From positions 434,001 through 498,000 of the forward strand of contig JAXKVY010000002.1 of assembly GCA_036172455.1 (NCBI GenBank): 64,000 nucleotides of DNA, in the 5' to 3' direction. Positions 35,367 to 45,150 of this stretch are shown here, in pieces; positions within the stretch are counted from its first letter, which is position 1, and each line of letters starts with the position of its first letter. The notes under the pieces were generated by a model, which ran no database searches, was not told the origin of the DNA, and saw nothing but the letters and a program-made list of their open reading frames with translations. The DNA is from Candidatus Izemoplasma sp. (GTDB lineage: Bacteria; Bacillota_I; Bacilli_A; Izemoplasmatales; Izemoplasmataceae). Made by a program: the position numbers and the translations under genes.

Positions 35367-36331
35367 AGGCCCATCACCCTTAAAATAATGGCTAGGGGGA
35401 TGGTTAATGATGTAATGATAATGGTAACTGTATCAATTGTTTGCCAAGTTAATAAGTGTAATCGTGTACGTTTCTTTCCTGGCACAAAGTTACGTGCTTC
35501 CATTGCATTAGCCAACTCATCACTTCGTTTAAAACTAATAATGAACATAGGCACGAGTAAACTGACTATCTGAACAACTTTATCTTTTAATTTACCTTCT
35601 GAGAAATCGACACCACGAGATGCTTGAGCCAACATAATTTTATTAGCTTCATCCAATAATGTTGGAATATAACGTAAAGCAATACTAATAATTAAGGCAA
35701 TCTCTTCTGCACTAATTTTGATGATTGATAACGGTTTTAATAGTTGTTCTAAGCCTAATGTTAAATCTGTAGGTTTAGTAGTTAGCGTAAGTATGGTTGA
35801 TAGCGTTACAATAATAATTAGTCGGACCATAATAAAGAATGCACCTTGAAGCCCGCCTGTATAGACAACTAACTGTCCTTCACGCAATAAGTCACCAATA
35901 GGTAGTAAGATGAATACACTAATGACCGTAACTACCATAAGTAAGAAGTATATTACACCAAATGGAATAAACCGTTTTGTAATAAACCAAAACAAAACCA
36001 CAGCAACGGCTATACCAATAGTGTAATAACTATAATGAAGCGTTTCATCAAGAACGACCTGCCCTGTTTGAATAAACAGGATTTGAAATGTAAATGTGAA
36101 AAAGAGTAAAACAATAATCGGTCGTAGTCCTTTAACAATTCGGCCAATCGGGATACCGCCAATTTTTAAAATAACTAAAAGACCCATTAATAATATAAGG
36201 ATCTGTATTATATCTGTCAGAATAAAGGTTGAAATCATCAGTAAAATTAATGCCATAATTTTACTTCTTGGATCCATTTTATACAAAAAACTAGTACCTG
36301 GTATATATTGACCGATAACGATATTATTCAT
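35363..36331 (-). CDS. ecfT: ECF transporter transmembrane component
   Basis: Shared membrane scaffold of energy-coupling-factor vitamin transporters. 322 residues with about six to eight helices; the two coupling Ala-Arg type motifs are LAQASRGVDF and ANAMEARNF. Longer than typical ~265 residues, due to extra hydrophobic segments in the first half. Its TGA stop overlaps the truA ATG. The substrate-specific S components lie elsewhere. Confidence 0.93.
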   Translation of the reverse strand: MNNIVIGQYIPGTSFLYKMDPRSKIMALILLMISTFILTDIIQILILLMGLLVILKIGGIPIGRIVKGLRPIIVLLFFTFTFQILFIQTGQVVLDETLHYSYYTIGIAVAVVLFWFITKRFIPFGVIYFLLMVVTVISVFILLPIGDLLREGQLVVYTGGLQGAFFIMVRLIIIVTLSTILTLTTKPTDLTLGLEQLLKPLSIIKISAEEIALIISIALRYIPTLLDEANKIMLAQASRGVDFSEGKLKDKVVQIVSLLVPMFIISFKRSDELANAMEARNFVPGKKRTRLHLLTWQTIDTVTIIITSLTIPLAIILRVMGL

Positions 36332-37191
36332 CGAATCACATCCTTAATTCGCTCAAAAAGTTCGTCCATATTTTTGGGGAATGGACGAATAGATATCTCA
36401 TACCGTTCTTCAAGTTGCTTTGTCATTTTAATCAAATCAGGCTCTTCTAAATTCCACTCTGCGAGTGATTGATTATTAAATAATGCTTCCGATGTCCCGT
36501 CGTAAACGAGTTTTCCATCGCGCATAACTAGAACTCTTGATGCGATTTTATGAACAATATTCATGTCATGTGTAATGATGATGATTGTTTTATTATATGT
36601 TTCATGAATTGATTTAAATAAATCAATCAATGCGTCTCTTCCTTTAGGGTCCAAACCGCTTGTCGGCTCATCTAAAACCAGTATATCAGGTTGCATTGCG
36701 AGAATACCCGCAATGGATATACGTTTTTTCTCTCCGCCACTTAAATTAAAAGGACTGCGGTCGAGATACGATTCATCTAGGCCTACTTGTTTGATCGCAG
36801 TTTTTGCTCGCGCTTTGGCTTCTTCTTTTGATGTATTAAAGTTCATTGGGCCAAACATAATATCCTTCTCTACTGTTTCTTCAAATAATTGGTATTCCGG
36901 AAACTGAAAAACTAAGCCCACCTTTTGTCTTAATGGGGTTAACTTTTGTTTCTTTGCTTTTTTCTTATCAGCGTCTATTTTTACACCATATATTTCAACT
37001 TGACCAGATGATGGTTTTATTAGTGCATTCATATGTTGTACAAGTGTTGATTTACCACTTCCTGTTTCACCAATCAACGCAATAAATTCACCAGTCCCTT
37101 TTATTGTAAGGTTCACATTTTTAAGCGCCTCGAATGTACTACTATCAGGACTATGATATTGATAACTTACTTCTGTAAACTTAATTGCCAT
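36328..37191 (-). CDS. ecfA2: ECF transporter ATP-binding protein EcfA2
   Basis: 287 residues. Walker A GETGSGKST, Q-loop FQFPEYQLFEE, signature LSGGEKKR, Walker B LVLDEPTSGLDPKG, switch His in ITHDMN. The FPEYQLF Q-loop and GGEKKR signature separate it from EcfA1. It overlaps ecfA1 by 25 bases and ecfT by 4. Confidence 0.95.
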   Translation of the reverse strand: MAIKFTEVSYQYHSPDSSTFEALKNVNLTIKGTGEFIALIGETGSGKSTLVQHMNALIKPSSGQVEIYGVKIDADKKKAKKQKLTPLRQKVGLVFQFPEYQLFEETVEKDIMFGPMNFNTSKEEAKARAKTAIKQVGLDESYLDRSPFNLSGGEKKRISIAGILAMQPDILVLDEPTSGLDPKGRDALIDLFKSIHETYNKTIIIITHDMNIVHKIASRVLVMRDGKLVYDGTSEALFNNQSLAEWNLEEPDLIKMTKQLEERYEISIRPFPKNMDELFERIKDVIR

Positions 37192-37967
37192 AAATAGTCC
37201 CTCAATTCTTCATTCACAATCCCGGCAGACGCAATCTTGTGATAGAGTTTTAACGATGGTAATAACTCTAAATTTGATTCATTTAGTGTATCTTTATCTT
37301 GTAACACGATTTTTGTTTCATCATGTTTTAATACTCTGCCTTCTTTTAAAACAATAATCTCATCAGACATAATTGCTTCTTTCATGTCGTGTGTAATTGT
37401 AATGATCGTTTTCCCCTGTTTTTTTAATGTTTTGATAAAGTTCAATACATCATCGCGTCCATGTGGGTCTAACATAGATGTCGCTTCATCAAAAATAATA
37501 ATATCCGTATCCATAGCTAATATGCCGGCTATCGCAACACGTTGCTTTTGGCCACCACTTAACTGATGGGGTTCTTTACTAAGGTAATCTTGCATACCTA
37601 CTTGTTTCGCATATTTATCTATTCGATGGATAATTTCTTCTCGTGTAAAACACAAGTTCTCCATTCCAAATGCAATATCATCTTCGACAGTCACCCCAAC
37701 AAACTGATTATCTGGGTTTTGAAAGACAATACCGACTTTTTCACGTATTTCATGAACGGTCTCTTCAGTTAATATTATGTCATCAACTGTAATCGTCCCG
37801 TTCTTTGCTTTTAGTAAACCAACAATAAGTTTAGCTAATGTTGATTTACCACTCCCGTTATGTCCTAAAATACTTACCCAACTACCTTTTTCTATTGAAA
37901 AAGATACATCGGTTAGAACATGGGGTTGGTTGTGATATCCAAAGGATACATTTTCTACTGTAATCAT
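37167..37967 (-). CDS. ecfA1: ECF transporter ATP-binding protein EcfA1
   Basis: 266 residues from the ATG at 37967 (MITVENVSFGYHN), nine bases after GGAG; another ATG six bases earlier is too close to that site. Walker A GHNGSGKST, Q-loop FQNPDNQFVG, signature LSGGQKQR, Walker B IIFDEATSMLDPHG. First gene of ecfA1-ecfA2-ecfT-truA, the order seen in Bacillus after rplQ, but here moved 11 kb away from rplQ. Confidence 0.95.
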   Translation of the reverse strand: MITVENVSFGYHNQPHVLTDVSFSIEKGSWVSILGHNGSGKSTLAKLIVGLLKAKNGTITVDDIILTEETVHEIREKVGIVFQNPDNQFVGVTVEDDIAFGMENLCFTREEIIHRIDKYAKQVGMQDYLSKEPHQLSGGQKQRVAIAGILAMDTDIIIFDEATSMLDPHGRDDVLNFIKTLKKQGKTIITITHDMKEAIMSDEIIVLKEGRVLKHDETKIVLQDKDTLNESNLELLPSLKLYHKIASAGIVNEELRDYLWQLSLQK

Positions 37968-38031
37968 GCGCATCAACTCCACAAGTCATTATATCAAAAA
38001 GAAGCTTCTTTTACACTGATAATAATAAATT

Positions 38032-39267
38032 CTAATCATCTTTGATGATTATTTTCATTCTGTCACCTTCACGCTTTATCCAGATGTTGTCAACCTGACA
38101 AACACCTTCATCTTTCTTAGCGTTAAAACAGTCTAGTAAAGTATCATATTCCGTTGACAACTTAATCTTTAACATATGATTTAGCGTATCAATAGATACA
38201 TCATTATCGACATAATATGTAAACTCGTTTTCTTTTTCAATAGGATCAAGCACCTGGTCATGTTCGTCGTAAATGTTTCCGACTATTTCTTCTAAAATAT
38301 CTTCTAGCGAGGTTACGCCAACAAATTTTCCCTCTTCTGTCATTAAACACGCTAAATGCATGCTATTACGCTTCATCTTACGAAGCAAAAGATTAATCTT
38401 TATATCTTCAAAGACAATCAATGGTCTATGCATAATTTCATGGATGTGTTTAGAACTATGGTGATGCAAGGCATCTAATAGATCCTTAACGATTAACACC
38501 CCTATAATCGCGTCCGTATCAATGTGATAAACGGGAATCCGAGAATATTGAGAATCAATTGCACATTCGATTATGTCTTCCATCGATAAGGTATCGTCAA
38601 TCATTGTCACATTGTCTTTAGGTGTCATAATCATATTGGCCATTAAATCATCAAACTGAAATACTCTTTCTAAAATAGCCTGTTCTTGCTTTTCATATAA
38701 GCCTGCCATATTGCCATACAGGATCATTTCTTTTATGTCACGTTCACTAATCTCTTCATCAATTGCTTGACGCTTAATTCCAAACACCCTTAACACAAGT
38801 TTGGTAGATTGTGTCAATAGCCATACAAAAGGCCGCGTAATAATCATTGAATAATATATAATTGGCGCTGTTAACTTACTTATCACAATATGGTTACTTA
38901 ACGCAATACGTTTAGGTACTAGTTCACCAAAAATCAATGTAATATATGAGAGTAAAAAAGTAACGATAACTAAACTAATTGTTTCACTAATAGGGATACC
39001 AAGCTGGTTAATAAGCAAAGCAAAATCGACTTTTAAATTTGCCCCCGCAAACGCACTCGATAAAAAACCAGCCAATGTAATCATGACTTGAATGGTTGAT
39101 AAGTATCGTGTTGAATTGTGTTTTAATCCTTTTAAATAATTTTTAATTTTAGAATCTGACATTCTTTCTATTTCTCTGTTGGTTAATTTTACAAGAGCCA
39201 TTTCCGCTCCTGCAAAGAATCCATTTACTAAGGTTAGGATGAGGATAAGAAAAAGTATCCAAAACAT
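38032..39267 (-). CDS. CNNM/CorC-family protein (DUF21, CBS pair, CorC/HlyC domain)
   Basis: 411 residues from the ATG at 39267 with AAAGGAGTG. DUF21 membrane domain about 1-190 (four hydrophobic segments; NGFFAGAEMALVKL and FGELVPKRIAL), a CBS pair about 200-325 (MANMIMTPKDNVTMI and IHEIMHRPLIVF, DILEEIVGNIYDEHD) and the C-terminal CorC_HlyC transporter-associated domain (about 340-411). Members are linked to Mg2+ or other divalent cation export. Monocistronic, upstream of the ECF operon by 64 bases. Confidence 0.88.
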   Translation of the reverse strand: MFWILFLILILTLVNGFFAGAEMALVKLTNREIERMSDSKIKNYLKGLKHNSTRYLSTIQVMITLAGFLSSAFAGANLKVDFALLINQLGIPISETISLVIVTFLLSYITLIFGELVPKRIALSNHIVISKLTAPIIYYSMIITRPFVWLLTQSTKLVLRVFGIKRQAIDEEISERDIKEMILYGNMAGLYEKQEQAILERVFQFDDLMANMIMTPKDNVTMIDDTLSMEDIIECAIDSQYSRIPVYHIDTDAIIGVLIVKDLLDALHHHSSKHIHEIMHRPLIVFEDIKINLLLRKMKRNSMHLACLMTEEGKFVGVTSLEDILEEIVGNIYDEHDQVLDPIEKENEFTYYVDNDVSIDTLNHMLKIKLSTEYDTLLDCFNAKKDEGVCQVDNIWIKREGDRMKIIIKDD

Positions 39268-39320
39268 GTTAATCACTCCTTTAAGTCAACTTTTATTATA
39301 CATCATTATAACAATTAATG

Positions 39321-39355
39321 AAACAAGAAAACAGGTACCAAAATGGTCACCTGTT
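39321..39355 (-). terminator. terminator-like hairpin downstream of the GH94 gene
   Basis: Minus-strand stem AACAGGT...ACCTGTT with inner ACC/GGT pairing, followed by TTCTTGTTTC. The remaining 39356-39476 stretch holds no gene that I can support. Confidence 0.65.
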
Positions 39356-39476
39356 AGTTGATCGTTCACTACCCTTATTTAGCATGAACGTATGACCGGG
39401 TCAAAAATATAAGAGTAGAGTGTTGTGTCCGATCCATCACAACTTTATTATTATTAGTCTCTAAGACTAGTGAACA

Positions 39477-42080
39477 CTATTGATTGTTTAATCTTTCAAG
39501 TTCAATTGATAATACATTATCTTGGATAGGTTCAGTAATGATAACCCCTTTTTCGGTTCGTTCAAAAGCATATGCTTTATTTACGCCCTCGACACTCTTA
39601 ATTTGGTATTCTCCGTAATCAAGATGATCTTTATTTTGGTAAATGAAGGTAACAGAGGTATTATTAATCATAGTCTTTACACTTGCACGACAATTCAAAA
39701 ATTCTTCTTTAGTAAGTTTTGGCGTTAAGACAAGGCTACCATAACGTCCTTTAATTCCAAAAATTTCGGTAACAAGGGTCAATAAGTACCAACTAGCTGA
39801 ACCTGTTAAATATGGATACATTCCACGACCACGTGCATCGACATATTCTGGAAGGCCAGGGTACATCTTAGCTTTTCTGATGTCGCTCACGAAATTATAA
39901 ATGGTTGATAATACTTTACGTCCTGCTTGAATATATCCTCTTTGATATAATGCATTGGCATACATCACAGCCATGTGACTGAACATAGCGCCATTTTCTT
40001 TATGTCCAAACCCAAAGCCAAAGAGTCTTCCCATGTTGGTTTTAACTTCATCAAAGTTGGTATTTAAGCGGTATCCCCCTACAGTTGGGTCATACAAATA
40101 CCTATCCGATGCTTGTATAATTTGATCGATTTGTTCATCAGTCGCAGCCCCACTCATAATTGCAAATACTTGTGGCGTTAATGTCATATCTTTGTTTGAT
40201 ATATTATCAAGTGGTAATCCATTATTATCATAATATCCATTAAACCACCCCTCGGATTCATTGGCTAAGAATTCATTCTCCCTAACTTGAGATAATAACT
40301 CCTCTCCGAGTTGATTTAAGTGTTTCGCTACTTTTAGTGTATTGTATGTTTTTGTTTCTAATGAACCTGTACTTACACGATCAAAGTATTGACTTAAAAT
40401 GTCTTGTTTAGTTTGTACTCCTTCTACTTTTGCTGCATGTAAAAGGATATCAAGTGCTGAGAATAATGTTATCGTTGCATGGCCTAAAGATTCAAGATGT
40501 TTTAAAATCATTGCTAATGTTTTAAGATTGCTTCCATAAAGTGCTGTAAAAGCAATTGATTCTCCTTTGTCACTAGCCATGTCTAGTCCGTCATTCCAAT
40601 CCGCATCTTCTAAACGAATATTACCATGTTTACCTACATTGAAATAAGGTATAATATTTTGGACCAATAGATGTTCTAAAATAGTCCCTTTAATATCATT
40701 ACGAATTGTTTTTTTGGTCTTCTTTGTATAGTGTGTAAACTCATCATCAAAATAGGAGACATTTTCGAATAAGATATCTATATCACCTGTTTTATCAACA
40801 TAAAGTTTTGTTGTTAACAATGGCCAACTTCCATGATCCATCCATACGCGTGGGATGTTATTGCGATCTGACTTAAACTCGCCTGGCTCATCACCAATAA
40901 TTGTTGCATTACTCCCGTCAACACGTACACCATTAAAGTTATTGATCAAGGCCTCTCGAACACTAGAAGCATCCATCAAAATTAAAGATAATTGATCTTG
41001 CCATAAATCACGCCAACCTCTCCCCCCTTTTCCATAGTCGTGATGTGGAAGGAATGAGTTACCATATAAACGTCTTAATGTTGGTTGGATCGTCACCCAT
41101 TACAACCAAGCAGAATAAGCATCGTCTTGAATTGAAGTTTCTAATTGGTTAGTTAAGTTTGTCCAATATAATTTAGCTTGAACTTTTTGCTCTTCATACA
41201 TTTCTTCAGTAAGCGAAGACTGATTTAACTTACTGTTGATGCCTAATGCAAAATATAGTGTAAATGATTCATTCGGTTCAACAGATATCTCATTAAACTC
41301 AAATCCACCTGTCATCTCATAGCCAGTAAATGTGTCCCCTGGTTTATATGTATTTTGCCGTTCATTTTTTACAACACTCGGTGTTAATAATGACTGTCCC
41401 TCACCGATAAACTCTTCTAAAAGAGGCCAATAATTTTTTAAAATAGTATCATGTGTTAAATACTGAATATCATAACGATTTTGATTCAAATGATGACCAC
41501 GCTCATCAAACAAGAATGTTGGTTGATTTGTCATGCCAGTCTTGTGTAGGGTTAACTTGTTAAGTAATGCTGATACATGACGATGATCCCGTAAATTATC
41601 AGCACTTCGGCTATACATTGGAACATTTAAAACTGGTTTTAAGGTTAATGGTTTTGAAGAAGTATTTGTTAGTATAACTTTATGATACTCAACCGTATCA
41701 TCTTTTCCGATAAAACTTTCAATCTCAGCATCAAAAAGTTGTTGTTTGCGGGTTATTTTATGGATTAAAAAATCTGCCTCTAATGTCACCTTATCAGGTG
41801 TTAACATTTGTTTTGGGGTATTCCCAGTGATACTCCATGTAAACTCATCATTGACACGAAAATAAACGTTTCGGTTCATAAATGAATTATGTGAATCCTC
41901 ATTACTTGTTGGTAATAAGAAAAAACTATTTTGATCAATGTTTAAACTTCCATTTAAAGAAGGTGTGATTGATCCCTTCAGTCCTAAATCATTACAAAGT
42001 GGAAAGTATGTATAACTTAACTGGTCAACATTATTAACTTGAAATGATCCATCATGGTTTAGTATTAATTTAGCATTCAT
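39477..42080 (-). pseudogene. GH94-family glycoside phosphorylase interrupted by one in-frame stop
   Basis: One reading frame of 867 codons is broken only by TAA at 41100-41102 (codon 327). Before it: MNAKLILNHDGSFQVNN, a GH94 N-terminal beta-sandwich, ending DDAYSAWL. After it: WVTIQPTLRRLYGNSFLPHH, GRGWRDLWQD and the catalytic region DADWNDGLDMASDKGES with the general-acid Asp. Homologues have a residue at the stop, within the linker helix. GH94 enzymes cleave beta-linked disaccharides such as cellobiose or laminaribiose with phosphate; a laminaribiose phosphorylase is known from Acholeplasma. Strong promoter, operator and AGGAGATG remain. Either a recent nonsense mutation, read-through, or two interacting fragments (a GTG at 41096 could start the second, without a good ribosome site). 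Confidence 0.85.
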
Positions 42081-42105
42081 AATTCATCTCCTATCTATAT
42101 CAATA

Positions 42106-42120
42106 TTAAACGGTGTTTAA
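42106..42120. promoter_or_regulatory. LacI-type operator before the GH94 gene
   Basis: TTAAACGGTGTTTAA is an inverted repeat (TTAAAC/GTTTAA around GGT) located just after the -10 box, over the likely transcription start. It fits repression by the LacI-type protein encoded directly upstream. Confidence 0.7.
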
Positions 42121-42128
42121 TCCATTGT

Positions 42129-42157
42129 ATTATATTATAAAAACCGATTTCTGTAAA
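42129..42157 (-). promoter_or_regulatory. promoter of the GH94 gene
   Basis: Minus strand: TTTACA (42152-42157), 17 bases, TATAAT (42129-42134). Confidence 0.85.
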
Positions 42158-42164
42158 GGGCTAT

Positions 42165-42197
42165 CAAAAACAAGACAAATTTATTTGTCTTGTTTTA
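42165..42197 (-). terminator. intrinsic terminator of the LacI-type gene
   Basis: AAAACAAGACAAAT/ATTTGTCTTGTTTT; the regulator's stop codon lies in the loop region. T-rich on the minus strand. Confidence 0.8.
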
Positions 42198-43200
42198 TTG
42201 TCGATTCTCTTTCAATCAATTTAACGGGTATTTTTATCTGCATTTCTTCCAATTCTTTATCGGAATCAATCATTATTAGGAGTTTTTTAGCAGCAGTTTC
42301 TCCAATTTGCTTGGTATCTTGCCTAATAGTTGTTAGTTTTGGTGACAGATACTTTACAAAATCGATATCATCAAAGCCGATAATACTGATATCTTGTGGG
42401 ACTCTTATTCCCGCTTCTTGAAAAGCTTTCATAGCACCTAATGCAATCTGGTCACTAGCACAGAATATAGCTGTAGGCAATGCGTTTAAAGCCATTAATT
42501 TTCTGGCTGCTTGATACCCCGATTCATAGGAATAATAATCCGCTGTTACAATGAAGCGCTTATCAATATTTAAGCCATGCCTACGCATCGCATCAAGATA
42601 TCCTTCATATCGCTCATTACCTGCGATAGAGAATTTACTTCCTCGGATATGACCAATTTTAGTATGATTCAAGTCAACAAAATGGTCAACAGCAAGTTTA
42701 GCCCCCAACTCATTATCACTAATAACCGTATATAAATGGTCGTGATACAAATCTGTTGTGATACAGGCTACATCGGAGTCAATCAATTCTTTCAAATTGG
42801 GATTCGTCGCGGTACTTGTTACAATAAACACGCCATCAATATTCTTTTGTGCGCAATATTCTAAATAGGTCATCTCTCTATTACCAAGATTGGTGATGAC
42901 AAATGAAATTTCATAACCTCTTCTTTCTACGTATGCTTTAAACGCTTGTAGAATACTTGAGAAATAATGGTGTTCAAGCCCAATCCCTAAGTTTTCAGAA
43001 TAAATCACGCCAATAGTATATGAGGTTTTTGTTTTCAATTTAGATGCGTTACTGTTCGGAAAATACCTTACTTTATTTGCATAATCCACCACACGCTTTT
43101 TCATCCGCTCACTAATTCCACCACTATTATTTAACGCTTTAGACACTGTACTGGGCGCGACACCCAATTCCTCTGCGATATCATAAATTGTTTTTTTCAT
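42181..43200 (-). CDS. LacI-family transcriptional regulator
   Basis: 339 residues. N-terminal helix-turn-helix TIYDIAEELGVAPSTVSKALN (4-24) with hinge helix (NSNASKLKTK), then a periplasmic-binding-like effector domain (YTIGVIYSENLGIGLEHHYF; IIGFDDIDFVKYLSPKLTTIRQD at the dimer region). The neighbouring GH94 gene with a palindromic site over its start is the obvious target; the effector is probably a beta-linked gluco-oligosaccharide (inference). Confidence 0.92.
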   Translation of the reverse strand: MKKTIYDIAEELGVAPSTVSKALNNSGGISERMKKRVVDYANKVRYFPNSNASKLKTKTSYTIGVIYSENLGIGLEHHYFSSILQAFKAYVERRGYEISFVITNLGNREMTYLEYCAQKNIDGVFIVTSTATNPNLKELIDSDVACITTDLYHDHLYTVISDNELGAKLAVDHFVDLNHTKIGHIRGSKFSIAGNERYEGYLDAMRRHGLNIDKRFIVTADYYSYESGYQAARKLMALNALPTAIFCASDQIALGAMKAFQEAGIRVPQDISIIGFDDIDFVKYLSPKLTTIRQDTKQIGETAAKKLLIMIDSDKELEEMQIKIPVKLIERESTIKQDK

Positions 43201-43215
43201 ACTCTAATCACCATA

Positions 43216-43314
43216 CTACTCTTCGTCTTTTTTATCTAATCCTACAATAATTGCTCCTAAAATAACAATAAACAAAATGATTAATAAAATTCCACCTATA
43301 ACCATAATACTCAT
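43216..43314 (-). CDS. 32-residue single-span membrane peptide
   Basis: ATG at 43312-43314 after GAGAGGGGGAC; reads MSIMVIGGILLIILFIVILG then AIIVGLDKKDEE and stop. One helix of about 22 residues, with an acidic/basic tail on the cytoplasmic side. Upstream on the minus strand TATAAT (43364-43369) gives a possible promoter. Located 15 bases before the LacI-type start, so the two may be co-transcribed. No family recognised; small size limits certainty. Confidence 0.6.
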   Translation of the reverse strand: MSIMVIGGILLIILFIVILGAIIVGLDKKDEE

Positions 43315-43405
43315 ATGAAGTCCCCCTCTCACTAATAACCAATGTGGACCTTACTTTGAGTTAATTATAACATAATTTAACTAATAAATTAATAAAAAAG
43401 AGTGC

Positions 43406-43434
43406 TTTATATGTTTATAGTTAAATGATATAAT
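43406..43434 (+). promoter_or_regulatory. promoter of the ABC-2 exporter operon
   Basis: TTTATA (43406-43411), 17 bases, TATAAT (43429-43434); AAGGAGG follows at 43441. Confidence 0.6.
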
Positions 43435-43455
43435 TACGATAAGGAGGTCGTCTAA

Positions 43456-44331
43456 ATGAAAACTGTAATTGACTTTAAAAATCTCACAAAATACTATGGT
43501 GATGTCTGTGGCTGTAAAGACATTGATTTTTCTGTAAAAGAAGGCGAAATCTTTGGTTTTATTGGTCCTAACGGAGCAGGCAAAAGCACCACCTTAAGAA
43601 CGATGTTAGGGCTTTTGTTCCCGACAAGTGGTAGTGTTGATATTTTTGGTAAAGATGCGATTGAACACGGTCCTGAATTACGCAAGGCTATTGGGTATCT
43701 ACCCAGTGAGATATTTTATTATGAGAATATGAAAGTAAAAGATTTACTCCATTATGCGGCGAGTTTTTATGATGGTGATTATACATCCCGCATTGAAGAA
43801 CTAGCTTCTTTAATGGAACTTGACTTGACAAGAAAAATAAGTGATTTAAGTTTTGGTAATAAGAAGAAAGTTGGTATTGTTCAAGGCTTATTGCATAAAC
43901 CGAAGTTAATCATTTTAGATGAACCTACTAGTGGATTAGATCCCTTGATGCAACAAAAATTCTTTGATTTAATCAAGAAAGAAAATAAAGAAGGCGCAAC
44001 AATCTTATTTTCATCACATATTTTAAGCGAGGTTCAAGCATTATGTAATCGTGTTGGTATTATTAAAAACGGAGAGATAATCGACATACAAGATATACAA
44101 GAACTTAAAAAAGAAACATATAAAAAAATTACTTTAATGGGTAACGAATTACCTAATAACCCCTATGATTTAGATGGTATTTCAAACTGGGAAATCATCG
44201 ATCATCAGGTTACGTTTTTATTTAATGGGAAAGTGAATCAGCTGTTGGCTTTATTAAATGACAAAGCATTAGATGATGTATTAATAGAAAACCCTACGCT
44301 TGAAGAAATCTTCATGCATTACTATGAGTAG
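43456..44331 (+). CDS. ABC-2 type transporter, ATP-binding protein
   Basis: 291 residues. Walker A GPNGAGKST (about 37-45), signature LSFGNKKKVGI (variant of LSGGQ with Phe), Walker B LIILDEPTSGLDP, switch His in SSHILSEV. C-terminal ~80 residues form the small accessory domain common in exporters of the drug/bacteriocin-immunity group. Eight bases separate it from the first permease; the three genes form one operon ending in a shared terminator. Substrate unknown. Confidence 0.9.
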   Translation: MKTVIDFKNLTKYYGDVCGCKDIDFSVKEGEIFGFIGPNGAGKSTTLRTMLGLLFPTSGSVDIFGKDAIEHGPELRKAIGYLPSEIFYYENMKVKDLLHYAASFYDGDYTSRIEELASLMELDLTRKISDLSFGNKKKVGIVQGLLHKPKLIILDEPTSGLDPLMQQKFFDLIKKENKEGATILFSSHILSEVQALCNRVGIIKNGEIIDIQDIQELKKETYKKITLMGNELPNNPYDLDGISNWEIIDHQVTFLFNGKVNQLLALLNDKALDDVLIENPTLEEIFMHYYE

Positions 44332-44339
44332 GTGAGCGT

Positions 44340-45140
44340 ATGAATGTCCTACGTTTTGAAGTAAAGAAATTATGGTTATTTACCCTTTTTTGGAGTATTG
44401 GATTAGTTTTTGGCCTGCTACTTTATATGGCTTTTTTCCCTACAATGGCCGCAGACCCAAGTGCAATGAATGCAATTCTCGAAAACTTCCCAGGAGAATT
44501 TCTTAGTTTCTTTGGGCTTGATTCTGCACTTCCCTTTAATACAATCCTTGGATACTATGCCTTAACGATAAGTTTTATTATGGGCGCAATCGCAATACAT
44601 GCCAGTTATTTAGGATTATCTATATTGAGTATTGAAGAACGTGAGTTAACTGCTGATTTTTTGATGACACGACCAATATCACGTCAGTCATTATTTATCC
44701 AGAAATTAGGGGCGGCGTGTTTCCACCTTGGCGTTGTTTATATTGTAATAAATATAAGTTCAATCCTAAGTGTCATGTTGTTTCGCTCAGGTCAGTCAGT
44801 AGATTACACTAAATTACTAACCTTTACGACAAGTTTACTTTTTTTCCAACTCTTCTTCTTATCATTAGGTATACTAGTTAGTTTAGTTATCCCAAAATTT
44901 GATAATGTGGTTAGTTACGCAATGGGTATTGGTTTTGGCCTGTTTATTATATCTTCTTTTGGTGATATGCTGTCGATTGATATCGTATCCTATTTTACAG
45001 CATACGGATATTTCAATCCAAACGAGGTATTAGTAAATGGGCTATCGATTATATCAATGCTTTTAAATACGCTTTGGATTGTGATTACAATAGGCATTGC
45101 TTTTAAATTATATCTAACACGTAATATCCATACTGTTTAG
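44340..45140 (+). CDS. ABC-2 type transporter, permease 1
   Basis: 266 residues, six predicted helices (roughly 10-32, 70-100, 120-150, 165-187, 195-215, 235-260). IEERELTADFLMTRPISRQSLFIQKL is the cytoplasmic loop typical of ABC-2 permeases (compare the sister protein). GTGAGCGT precedes the ATG. Works with the ATPase and the next permease as a heterodimer. Confidence 0.82.
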   Translation: MNVLRFEVKKLWLFTLFWSIGLVFGLLLYMAFFPTMAADPSAMNAILENFPGEFLSFFGLDSALPFNTILGYYALTISFIMGAIAIHASYLGLSILSIEERELTADFLMTRPISRQSLFIQKLGAACFHLGVVYIVINISSILSVMLFRSGQSVDYTKLLTFTTSLLFFQLFFLSLGILVSLVIPKFDNVVSYAMGIGFGLFIISSFGDMLSIDIVSYFTAYGYFNPNEVLVNGLSIISMLLNTLWIVITIGIAFKLYLTRNIHTV

Positions 45141-45150
45141 GAGGAATATC

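Noticed and set aside
41096-41096. GTG at 41096 as the true start of a separate second GH94 gene
   Set aside because: No ribosome site precedes it, the frame is identical to that of the upstream part, and the split falls inside a conserved domain; kept only as an alternative.
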